DNA of 11,778 nt, taken from contig DATEAK010000347.1 in the NCBI GenBank assembly GCA_035288405.1, positions 1-11,778 on the forward strand, written 5' to 3'. The notes under the pieces were generated by a model, which was not told where the DNA came from, made no database searches, and worked only from the letters and a program-made list of their open reading frames with translations. The stretch comes from JACPSX01 sp035288405 [NCBI: bacterium] (GTDB lineage Bacteria > JACPSX01). The position numbers were made by a program, and so were the translations under genes. This document shows positions 1-6,425 of the stretch, in pieces. Position 1 is the first letter of the stretch, and every line of letters begins with the position of its first letter.

Positions 1-15
1 TGAAAGGACGCTCTA

Positions 16-45
16 TTGACAAAGGACCCTCGAATTCGTTACCTT
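16..45 (+). promoter_or_regulatory. Candidate sigma-70 promoter upstream of yajC
   Basis: A perfect -35 hexamer, TTGACA, lies at 16-21. The only -10 candidate at 18 bp spacing is TACCTT at 40-45, which matches TATAAT at 3 of 6 positions. It would give a leader of about 105 nt before yajC. The -10 is weak, so this is tentative. The operon may instead be read from a promoter left of the window, since yajC is often preceded by tRNA-modification genes in related bacteria. Confidence 0.3.
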
Positions 46-75
46 AGAGCCTCGCTTCCTATGGGAAATTTCAGA

Positions 76-101
76 TCCCGGGGAGTCCGGGACGAGTTTT
101 T
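76..101 (+). terminator. Weak terminator-like hairpin before yajC
   Basis: TCCCGG at 76-81 pairs with CCGGGA at 87-92 around a GGAGT loop, and after CGAG there is a TTTTT tract at 97-101. The stem is only 6 bp and the T tract starts 4 nt after it, so it is a poor intrinsic terminator. It could end an upstream transcript inefficiently, or be chance. Confidence 0.25.
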
Positions 102-158
102 GGGGACAGGAAGGGGAAGCGGGCCTAATGGTGAAATGGGAAACGAGGAGGTGAACGT

Positions 159-515
159 ATGTTAATGGGTATTGCCTGGGCTTTGGGAGGATCACCAGGT
201 GGGGGTGCAGGCGGTAGTGGGGGCGGCGTTTTGGGAAGCCTCATGCTCCCCATCGCAATTTTTGTCATCTTCTACTTCCTTCTCATACGCCCACAGCAGA
301 AGAACCAAAAGAAACATAAGGAGCTTCTCAGCAACCTCAAGAAGGGAGATCAGGTAATCACCAGCGGGGGGATTTACGGAACGATCGCCAAGTTGCGTGG
401 TGATGCGGTTATGCTCCAAGTGGCTGACCAGGTAAAAATCCGGGTGGCACGAAGTGCGATTGCCAGTTCCTTCGGCAGCCAGACTCCCCCCGATGATGAG
501 GATGACAAAGATTGA
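159..515 (+). CDS. yajC: Sec translocon accessory subunit YajC
   Basis: YajC is a small single-span inner-membrane protein that joins SecD and SecF in the accessory complex of the SecYEG translocon. The 118 residues have the family layout. A short Gly/Ser-rich N-terminus (about 10-23) precedes one hydrophobic segment at about 24-43. The family hallmark RPQQK follows at 44-48, then a basic stretch. The conserved cytoplasmic core has the pattern KKGDQVITSGGIYGTI, and the tail is acidic. AGGAGG at 146-151 lies 7 nt before the ATG at 159, which supports this start; a second ATG at 165 would have poorer spacing. The next gene starts 12 nt after the stop, and secD and secF follow, as expected for the yajC-secD-secF operon apart from the inserted ATPase gene. 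Confidence 0.95.
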   Translation: MLMGIAWALGGSPGGGAGGSGGGVLGSLMLPIAIFVIFYFLLIRPQQKNQKKHKELLSNLKKGDQVITSGGIYGTIAKLRGDAVMLQVADQVKIRVARSAIASSFGSQTPPDDEDDKD

Positions 516-527
516 AGCCCGCAGCTC

Positions 528-2237
528 ATGAGGGATTGGCAAGATCTACACGCGCTCCTGAACCGCATCGATCGCCGGGGATACAAGTCTTATAAAGACC
601 TGGAGGGAACCTATCGGAGAGAGGACTTTGTCCTCAACATCGATCATGTTCAGAGCGATCCTTTTGCCTCCCTGTCCCGGGTTCGGGTTTCAGTTTCCCA
701 GACAAAAGCCGGCTTCCCACCTGAGCTGTTCAGCACCCAGGTGCGCCGCATCGCACTATGTGATTCCCTGGTGCGGCTTTTTTCCGAGCAGATTCGCCGG
801 CATGCGCGCGGCCACAGGGGCACCGGTCACAGCGGGCTGATTGTTATCGATCGTTGCGGGCAGGAAGTCCTGAACCGAAACGCCGTAAGACTTAATGAGT
901 CCAGCGTGGAAGCACGCTTCGGAATCGGGTTGCCGGCAGCCGGGCGCACGGTCCTATCCCAGGAAGCTCTGGCGATGTTGTGCGAGGAGATCCCTACGAT
1001 CGTGACAGGATCCTTGTTCTATAACAATCTTGATGCCGACGCTGTGCTCCGCCATGTGGAGACAGTGGAGGATCAAGAGATTTTACGCTCCCAATTGAAA
1101 GAGAAAAAGTTGGTTTCCTTTCTCGCCGACAGTTCCGTTCTTCCCCGGGCTAGCGGGGTAGACGATCGTCCCCTCCACACGGCAGAAGTCGTTTCGCTGA
1201 AGACCCCCTCGAGCCTGGAAGTCGAGCTCCACTGTCCCAACCGAGGAGCCGTCCGCGGTCTTGGAATTCCTGAAGGGGTGACCCTCATCGTCGGCGGAGG
1301 ATTCCACGGCAAGTCGACATTACTGCGGGCCATCGAACAGGGAGTCTACAACCACATTCCCGGAGACGGCCGGGAGTACGTGGTCTCCTGCCCGAATGCC
1401 CTCAAAGTGCGCGCTGAAGAAGGCCGCAGTGTGTGTCAGGTGGATATCAGCCCCTTCATTGGACCTCTGCCCCAAGGGAAAGATACCCGGTCCTTCTCCA
1501 CGGAAAATGCCAGCGGCAGCACTTCCCAGGCAGCCGGCATTATGGAAGGAATTGAGGCCGGCGCCGAGGTCCTGCTCATGGATGAAGACACCTCCGCGAC
1601 CAACTTCATGATCCGGGATCATCGCATGCAACAACTGGTGGCCAAGGAAAAGGAACCCATCACTCCATTTCTCGATAAAGTACGACTCCTTTTTGAAGAC
1701 CACGGGATCTCAACGGTGCTTGTCATGGGAGGATCAGGAGATTACTTTGAGGTAGCCGATACGGTGATCATGATGGACGAGTTCGTCCCCCAGGATGTGA
1801 CTTCCCAGGCGCGGGAAATCGCCCGCAACACGGCGGTGCAACGCCGGCCCGAGGGGGGTGGCTCGTTCGGGAAAATTCCCAACCGCTTTCCGGATCCCAC
1901 CAGCCTTTCACCAGGGAAAGGGCGCCGGCAGGTCGTCGTCGAAGCGCGTGAGGTCCTCACACTCCAATTTGGCGGGGAGTCCGTGGATCTAAAAGCTCTA
2001 GAACAGCTCGTTAGCCCAAGCCAAACCCGAGCCATCGGCAGGTTTCTTGTATACGCCACTCGGAATCATTGGAATCGGGGGTGCAGCTTGCGGGAAGCTT
2101 TGGAACTGACCCGAAAAGAAATCGCAGAAGAAGGGCTTGACCTCCTTTCTCCGTTTGCCACGGGAGATCTGGCCGAACCGAGACCACTGGAAGTAGCCGC
2201 GACTCTCAACCGGATGCGCGGCGTGCGGATGCGCTGA
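528..2237 (+). CDS. Stand-alone ABC-class ATPase (MRB1590-related family)
   Basis: This 569-residue protein matches what I know of the 'predicted ATPase of the ABC class' family, whose structurally studied relative is the trypanosome RNA-editing factor MRB1590. It is not a transporter ATPase: there is no membrane segment and the nucleotide-binding fold is central. The N-terminal region carries the family signature RRGYKSYKDLEG near residues 16-27 and DHVQSDPF near 39-46. Walker A is GGGFHGKS at 256-263. A signature-like SGSTSQA lies at 329-335. Walker B is VLLMDED at 348-354, with catalytic Glu353, followed by a D-loop-like SATNF. Where transporters have the switch histidine, this protein reads VLVMGGSGDYF. 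Bacterial function is unknown; nucleic-acid binding is inferred only from MRB1590. The gene begins 12 nt after yajC with little visible Shine-Dalgarno, suggesting translational coupling. Its stop codon merges into the secD ribosome-binding site. Confidence 0.88.
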   Translation: MRDWQDLHALLNRIDRRGYKSYKDLEGTYRREDFVLNIDHVQSDPFASLSRVRVSVSQTKAGFPPELFSTQVRRIALCDSLVRLFSEQIRRHARGHRGTGHSGLIVIDRCGQEVLNRNAVRLNESSVEARFGIGLPAAGRTVLSQEALAMLCEEIPTIVTGSLFYNNLDADAVLRHVETVEDQEILRSQLKEKKLVSFLADSSVLPRASGVDDRPLHTAEVVSLKTPSSLEVELHCPNRGAVRGLGIPEGVTLIVGGGFHGKSTLLRAIEQGVYNHIPGDGREYVVSCPNALKVRAEEGRSVCQVDISPFIGPLPQGKDTRSFSTENASGSTSQAAGIMEGIEAGAEVLLMDEDTSATNFMIRDHRMQQLVAKEKEPITPFLDKVRLLFEDHGISTVLVMGGSGDYFEVADTVIMMDEFVPQDVTSQAREIARNTAVQRRPEGGGSFGKIPNRFPDPTSLSPGKGRRQVVVEAREVLTLQFGGESVDLKALEQLVSPSQTRAIGRFLVYATRNHWNRGCSLREALELTRKEIAEEGLDLLSPFATGDLAEPRPLEVAATLNRMRGVRMR

Positions 2238-2246
2238 GGAGAACCT

Positions 2247-3797
2247 ATGCTCAGAAAATATTGGTGGAAACTCGCCCTCATCGCCGTCATTTTGGGGACG
2301 AGCCTGTGGTGGACTCTGCCGCTCTCGGAGAGAATCAAGCTGGGGCTGGATCTAAAAGGAGGAACCCACCTCCTTCTGGAAGTGGAGAGTGACAAGGCAG
2401 TAGAAAATACTCTGGAGCGTTATCGGACTGAAATTGCCAGGGGCCTCGAAAGAGCGGGTGTCAGCGGGGCACGCGTCGAGCGACAAGGGAACGACCGCCT
2501 GGCGATCACGATTCCAGATGCAGCAACCCGTTCGGAATTGGACAAGATTTTGCTGAACCACCCGCAACTCCAGGGTATGGAAGGAAGCACACCAAGCCGT
2601 GTGTTCGTGGGCTTCCCCCAGGGTCAGGTTAAACAGATAAAAGCAAGTGCGGTCGAACAGGGTCTAGAGACGATCCGCAACCGAATCGATCAGTTTGGGG
2701 TCGCGGAGCCCACGGTCCAGCACCAAGGGGACCAAAATATCGTGGTGCAACTCCCCGGCCTGCAAGACCCCCAGAGGGCCATTGACCTCATCGGCAAGAC
2801 TGCGGTGCTCGAGTTCCGGCTTCTCGATGAAGAGAACTCTCTCACGAAAGCTTTGGCTGGAGAAGTTCCGCCAAATTCGGAGATTCTCTACGAAAAAGTG
2901 GTGGATAAAGTCACGGGTCAAGAAATCAGACGGATCCCCTACCTGGTGAAAAAAGATGTTCTGATGACCGGAGAGTTCATCACCAACGCCGAGGTCCGCA
3001 TCGACCAGCGGTTCAACGAGCCTTACGTCTCCCTTTCCTTTGACCGCACGGGGGCCAATCTCTTCAGCCGGATCACTGAAGAAAACGTCAAAAAGAGACT
3101 GGCGATCATTCTGGATGGGAATGTTTACTCAGCTCCCGTGATCCAGGAAAAGATTTCCGGAGGGCAAGCCCAAATCAGCGGCAACTTTACCTCGGAAACC
3201 GCCCATGACTTAGCGATTGTTCTGCGTTCGGGAGCCTTGCCCGCACCCGTGAAGGTACTTGAGAACCGGACAGTGGGGCCTTCTCTGGGAGCCGATTCCA
3301 TCCGGGATGGGGTCCTCGCTTCCTTGTTCGGAGGCTTGGCCGTCGTCCTGTTCATGCTGATCTATTACCGCTTCGGCGGAGTGGCGGCCAATCTCGCCCT
3401 CTCCTTTAATATCTTGATCCTTCTGGGAGTCATGGGATACTTCCGGGCCACGTTAACCTTACCGGGAATCGCCGGTATTGCATTGACCATCGGCATGGCC
3501 GTGGATGCCAACGTGCTCATTTTCGAGCGTATCCGCGAGGAACTGCGAGGCGGAAAAACAATCCGCTCGTCCGTTGATGCCGGCTTCCACCGGGCTTTCT
3601 TAACCATCGTGGATTCCAACGTAACGACGCTGATCACGGCTCTCTTCTTATTCCAGTTCGGAAGCGGTCCGGTCAAGGGATTTGCGGTTACCCTGACCGC
3701 CGGGCTCATTGCGAACATTTTCACTGCCGTCTTCGTCTGTAGAGTGATGTTCGATTTTTATCTGGCCAGGCGCAAGATAGCCCGGCTCAGCATTTAA
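2247..3797 (+). CDS. secD: Protein translocase subunit SecD
   Basis: SecD, with SecF, uses the proton gradient to complete protein export on the periplasmic side of SecYEG. The 516 residues show an N-terminal membrane span at about 7-25, then the conserved GLDLKGG at 33-39. A large periplasmic region follows, including the family block DLIGKTAVLEFRLLDEE and the NVYSAPVI and GGQAQISGNF motifs. Five further membrane helices start near residue 355. TM4 holds GMAVDANVLIFERIREEL; Asp420 in it corresponds to the conserved proton-pathway aspartate of SecD. Length is normal for a SecD separate from SecF. The Shine-Dalgarno GAGGAGA overlaps the upstream TGA (2235-2237), and the ATG follows it at 2247. 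secF starts 17 nt downstream. Confidence 0.97.
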   Translation: MLRKYWWKLALIAVILGTSLWWTLPLSERIKLGLDLKGGTHLLLEVESDKAVENTLERYRTEIARGLERAGVSGARVERQGNDRLAITIPDAATRSELDKILLNHPQLQGMEGSTPSRVFVGFPQGQVKQIKASAVEQGLETIRNRIDQFGVAEPTVQHQGDQNIVVQLPGLQDPQRAIDLIGKTAVLEFRLLDEENSLTKALAGEVPPNSEILYEKVVDKVTGQEIRRIPYLVKKDVLMTGEFITNAEVRIDQRFNEPYVSLSFDRTGANLFSRITEENVKKRLAIILDGNVYSAPVIQEKISGGQAQISGNFTSETAHDLAIVLRSGALPAPVKVLENRTVGPSLGADSIRDGVLASLFGGLAVVLFMLIYYRFGGVAANLALSFNILILLGVMGYFRATLTLPGIAGIALTIGMAVDANVLIFERIREELRGGKTIRSSVDAGFHRAFLTIVDSNVTTLITALFLFQFGSGPVKGFAVTLTAGLIANIFTAVFVCRVMFDFYLARRKIARLSI

Positions 3798-3814
3798 GGG
3801 GCAGGAGACCAGCA

Positions 3815-4729
3815 ATGGAGATCATCAAGCCGGGAATTCGAATCGATTTCATGCATTGGAGAAATCTGGCCATGGTAGGCTCGACTCTCGTCCTGCTGGC
3901 CGGGCTCATCTCCATGGTGCTCAAGGGGGGGCCCCAGTATGGGGTGGACTTTTCCGGCGGGACCCTTTTCCAGATCCAGTTCAAGCAGGAAGTTCCCGTG
4001 GAAAGGGTGCGCCGGGCCATGGCCGGAGCTGCTTTAGGGGAAACCAATATTCAACGCCTGGGAACCAGCCGAGAGTTTCTGGTGAGGGCGGGGCTGACCT
4101 TGACCCGTTTGGAAGAAATCACTCCCAAAGTTCGCCAGGCTTTGGCCAAGGAATTTGGAGCGGGGAACTTCGAGATCCGTCGGGAAGAAACCGTAGGTCC
4201 CACTGTAGGTAAGGACCTGACCAGAAAGGCCATTTTGGCGATGGCATACGGGATGCTCGGAATTCTGATTTACGTATCCGTCCGCTTTCATTACACCTTT
4301 GCTTTTGGCGGAGTCATCGCCCTCATCCACGACGTGATGATTACCATCGGGATCTTCTCCTTAACCAACAAAGAGATTGACCTGAACATCATCGCGGCTC
4401 TGCTCACCATCGCGGGGTTTTCCATTAACGATACAATTGTCATTTTTGATCGGATCCGCGAAAACCTGAAAAAAACCCGCAAGGCGGATTTTGGAGAGCT
4501 CGTGAACCAGAGTGTCAGCGAATGCCTGGGGCGGACCACCTTGACGTCCTCCACGGTCATCGTGGTCCTCCTGGCCCTGTTCCTTTTCGGTGGACAGGTT
4601 CTTCACGACCTATCCTTTGCACTCCTGGTAGGGACACTTTCTGGAGTCTTTTCCACGGTCTTTATTGCCAGTCCGATCGTTCTCATGTGGCCCAAGCGGT
4701 TCCTGGGCAAAGTAAGCTGGTCACGCTAA
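3815..4729 (+). CDS. secF: Protein translocase subunit SecF
   Basis: SecF is the partner of SecD in the proton-driven translocation motor. At 304 residues it has the usual single-protein length. An N-terminal span at about 17-34 is followed by YGVDFSGGTLFQIQF (about 42-56), a short periplasmic domain with the ETVGPTVGKDL motif, and five more membrane helices. TM4 carries the SecF signature FSINDTIVIFDRIREN, with the conserved Asp206. AGGAG at 3803-3807 sits 7 nt before the ATG. The TAA stop at 4727-4729 is immediately followed by the GTG start of the next gene, in the same reading frame. Confidence 0.97.
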   Translation: MEIIKPGIRIDFMHWRNLAMVGSTLVLLAGLISMVLKGGPQYGVDFSGGTLFQIQFKQEVPVERVRRAMAGAALGETNIQRLGTSREFLVRAGLTLTRLEEITPKVRQALAKEFGAGNFEIRREETVGPTVGKDLTRKAILAMAYGMLGILIYVSVRFHYTFAFGGVIALIHDVMITIGIFSLTNKEIDLNIIAALLTIAGFSINDTIVIFDRIRENLKKTRKADFGELVNQSVSECLGRTTLTSSTVIVVLLALFLFGGQVLHDLSFALLVGTLSGVFSTVFIASPIVLMWPKRFLGKVSWSR

Positions 4730-5929
4730 GTGGCTCTCTCCTGCAGTCCGGAGACTACCGGTCTCGGCCTTTATATCCATATCCCCTACTGCGTCCACAA
4801 GTGCGGGTACTGCGACTTTAACTCCTACGCAGGGGCATCCGAGTCTCAGATGAAGGAGTACGTCTCGGCCCTCAAGCAGGAACTCGAGCACTGGCAGTGC
4901 GATCCCCGGGTTAAAGGAAAGACCATCGAGACCATTTATTTCGGTGGAGGGACGCCTTCCCTCCTCGCTCCTGGGACAATCCTCTCGATCCTGGAAGACT
5001 GTGTCCGCTCGTTTTCCCTGGCTGAGGAGATGGAAGTCACCTTGGAGGCCAACCCGGGAACACTGACGCTGGAGAAACTCAATACCCTTCGAACGGGAGG
5101 GTTCAACCGTCTTAGCCTGGGGATTCAGGCCCTGTCGGACCCCCTATTGCGGACTTTGGAACGGATTCACACGGCAGAAGAGGGAATGGAAGCGGTTCGC
5201 ACCGGACGTCGAGCAGGGTTTTCCAACCTTTCCATCGACCTCATGTTTGCTGTGCCTGGCCAGACCCTGGACCAATGGCGATGGACTCTGGGACAAGCAA
5301 TGACCCTGGCCCCGGATCATATCTCCTGCTACCACCTGACGCTGGAGCCCGGAACGGACTTTTACCGGCGCTGGCGCCAGGGAGAGTTACCTCTTCCATC
5401 TGAGGAAGACGGGGTCACCATGCTGGAGGAGATGATGGACTTCCTGTCCGCCGCAGGCTTCGAGCACTATGAGATCTCGAATTTCGCTCGACCCGGACGG
5501 CGGTCCCTCCACAATCAGATCTATTGGCACAACCAGGAGTATCTGGGCCTGGGGGCAGGCGCCCACTCCTTCCTCGCCGGGGAGCGGTTCTGGAATTTTC
5601 ACCTCCCCCATCGCTACATTGCAGCCATAAGGGAAAAAGGATCGGCCGTGGCCTCCCGAGAAAAATCCGTGGGAGCGACTGCTCTCGGGGAATCCTTCAT
5701 GATGGGCCTCCGTCTTCTCGAAGGGGTTGATTTGGAAGTACTTTCCAGGCGCTTTGGAGTTTCCATTCGTGAAGTCTACCAGATGCCCCTATGGGAACTA
5801 ACCGAGAAAGGGCTGGTATCCACGGAAGGGAGTCGGTTGAAACTGACCCGAAGAGGGCTTCTCTTCTCCAACGAGGTGTTCATGGCCCTACTAGCCCCTC
5901 CACCGGAAGCCATCCGGACATTCATATAA
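4730..5929 (+). CDS. hemW: HemW-like radical SAM protein (heme chaperone family)
   Basis: This 399-residue protein is of the HemW/HemN radical SAM class. The [4Fe-4S] site is Cys21, Cys25 and Cys28 in IHIPYCVHKCGYCDF. The residue after the third Cys pair is Phe, and the extra cysteine of true oxygen-independent coproporphyrinogen oxidase (HemN, CxC) is absent. That points to HemW, which binds heme and delivers it to apoproteins. Other family marks are YFGGGTPSLL, LEANPGTL, LSLGIQAL, FAVPGQT and the C-terminal YEISNFARPG and YLGLGAGAHSF motifs. The start is GTG at 4730, forced because the preceding codon in frame is the secF stop. No ATG lies before the cysteine motif and no clear Shine-Dalgarno precedes it, so translation probably depends on ribosomes finishing secF. 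Many databases name such proteins as coproporphyrinogen oxidases; the cysteine pattern argues against that. Confidence 0.9.
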   Translation: MALSCSPETTGLGLYIHIPYCVHKCGYCDFNSYAGASESQMKEYVSALKQELEHWQCDPRVKGKTIETIYFGGGTPSLLAPGTILSILEDCVRSFSLAEEMEVTLEANPGTLTLEKLNTLRTGGFNRLSLGIQALSDPLLRTLERIHTAEEGMEAVRTGRRAGFSNLSIDLMFAVPGQTLDQWRWTLGQAMTLAPDHISCYHLTLEPGTDFYRRWRQGELPLPSEEDGVTMLEEMMDFLSAAGFEHYEISNFARPGRRSLHNQIYWHNQEYLGLGAGAHSFLAGERFWNFHLPHRYIAAIREKGSAVASREKSVGATALGESFMMGLRLLEGVDLEVLSRRFGVSIREVYQMPLWELTEKGLVSTEGSRLKLTRRGLLFSNEVFMALLAPPPEAIRTFI

Positions 5930-5973
5930 CTTATTGTAAATAAATACTTTATAATTAATCCCAGGCTTTTTTT

Positions 5974-6015
5974 AGTCAAAAAAGTCTTGACTTCCCCCCC
6001 TATCCTAGGCACAAT
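5974..6015 (+). promoter_or_regulatory. Candidate promoter with operator-like dyad
   Basis: TTGACT at 5987-5992 (5 of 6 to the -35 consensus) is spaced 17 bp from CACAAT at 6010-6015 (4 of 6 to the -10). The -35 is one half of an exact 6-bp dyad, AGTCAA at 5974-5979 with TTGACT, centred on 7 nt, so a repressor could sit over it. Transcription would start near 6022 and run about 265 nt to the riboswitch aptamer. Confidence 0.3.
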
Positions 6016-6124
6016 GACGACAACCTGGTCCAAAAGAAAAGGGAGCGAAAAGGCCAGGCGCAACCGCTCATCATCTTCTTCTCTAATGAATCGTCTCTCT
6101 CCGGATTAGGAGAAGGGACCTCAA

Positions 6125-6169
6125 AACCCCCAAACAACAGAGCACACGAGAACTGTTGTTTTTGGGGTT
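6125..6169 (+). repeat. Strong hairpin in the non-coding leader
   Basis: AACCCCCAAACAACAG (6125-6140) pairs with the arm at 6153-6169 over 15 base pairs, interrupted by a 1x2 internal loop, with a 12-nt loop. No T tract follows (the next bases are AGCC), so it is not a standard intrinsic terminator in the + direction. It may be part of a structured RNA. Confidence 0.5.
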
Positions 6170-6286
6170 AGCCTTAGGGTCAAGAGAAGAAAAAAGACAG
6201 CTAAGAGGAGAAAAATCATAACGTTTTGAGATGGAAGACTTCTCTGCATTGCCAGGGACGGTGATCAAGAAGGCGATTTTTGGGCT

Positions 6287-6381
6287 GGTATCCTAGAGAC
6301 CGAAAAGGCAAACCCCAAGAAATTGGGGGGCGCAAAGCCACGGGTCGTCCTCCCTGAACAGGGACCGAAAGCCGGGCTGCC
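6287..6381 (+). promoter_or_regulatory. GEMM-I (cyclic di-GMP-I) riboswitch aptamer
   Basis: The conserved GEMM-I core is visible. GGCAAACC is at 6307-6314. The stem CCCCAA/TTGGGG (6313-6328) is closed by a GAAA tetraloop at 6319-6322, and CGCAAAGCC is at 6331-6339. A second stem, TCCCT/AGGGA (6351-6355 with 6360-6364) with outer TCG/CGA pairs, is followed by AGCCGGG at 6370-6376. The outer P1 helix can form from GGTA at 6287-6290 and TGCC at 6378-6381. In the Vibrio Vc2 numbering as I recall it, the ligand-contacting positions are kept: G20 is the first G of GGCAAACC (6307), A47 lies in GCAAAG, and C92 lies in AGCC (6372). G20 marks cyclic di-GMP binders; cGAMP-selective Geobacter variants have A there. 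The 3' half, AGCCGGGCTGCCG, closely resembles those Geobacter RNAs. The linker between P1 and the core (about 13-16 nt) is longer than usual. No covariance model was run. Confidence 0.9.
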
Positions 6382-6406
6382 GAATCAAATGGCAGCCCGG
6401 CTTTTT
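6370..6406 (+). terminator. Intrinsic terminator, expression platform of the riboswitch
   Basis: AGCCGGGCTGCC (6370-6381) pairs perfectly with GGCAGCCCGGCT (6391-6402) around a 9-nt loop, and TTTTT follows at 6402-6406. Two flanking A-T pairs lengthen the stem further. The left arm is the same segment that forms the 3' strand and P1 of the aptamer, so aptamer and terminator exclude each other. Ligand binding should therefore prevent termination, giving an ON switch for the transglycosylase gene that follows. Confidence 0.9.
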
Positions 6407-6410
6407 GGCA

Positions 6411-6419
6411 AAGGAGGAG
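6411..6419 (+). promoter_or_regulatory. Shine-Dalgarno that fixes the transglycosylase start
   Basis: AAGGAGGAG lies just after the terminator T tract, with its GGAGG core 8 nt before the ATG at 6426. An in-frame TTG at 6405 lies inside the T tract and upstream of this site, so it cannot be the real start. Confidence 0.85.
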
Positions 6420-6425
6420 CTGACC

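Larger units (their letters stand above)
5930..6286. other. Long non-coding leader/intergenic region between hemW and the riboswitch
   Basis: No credible gene lies here: reading frames are short, without ribosome-binding sites or recognisable products. The first 50 nt are very AT-rich and include a TATAAT at 5950-5955 with only a poor -35. A dyad and promoter candidate follow at 5974-6015. Three inverted repeats occupy the rest: CCTGGTC at 6024-6030 with GGCCAGG at 6052-6058; TTCTTCTCT at 6076-6084 with AGAGAAGAA at 6183-6191; and the strong hairpin at 6125-6169. CTCAAAAC at 6120-6127 can also pair with GTTTTGAG at 6223-6230, which would compete with the others. This could be a structured leader or a small RNA gene. 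I do not recognise it. Confidence 0.5.

Noticed and set aside
192-542. 116-codon open frame on the - strand over yajC
   Set aside because: It is a shadow of yajC with no ribosome-binding site or family features.
4730-5929. Calling the radical SAM gene an oxygen-independent coproporphyrinogen III oxidase (HemN)
   Set aside because: The CxxxCxxC motif is followed by Phe and lacks the extra Cys of HemN; the C-terminal motifs are HemW-like.
6249-6280. TTGCCA at 6249-6254 as a -35 just upstream of the aptamer
   Set aside because: It matches the -35 at 5 of 6 positions, but no acceptable -10 occurs at 16-18 bp; the best T-rich hexamer is 20 bp away.
6272-6285. GG-N10-GC spacing resembling a sigma-54 promoter before the aptamer
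   Set aside because: Only the GG and GC match; the TT of the -12 element is absent, and the transcript would start at about 6297, inside the aptamer after the 5' strand of P1.
6405-6425. In-frame TTG start for the transglycosylase at 6405
   Set aside because: It lies in the terminator T tract and upstream of the strong Shine-Dalgarno at 6411-6419; the ATG at 6426 is correctly spaced and starts the signal anchor.
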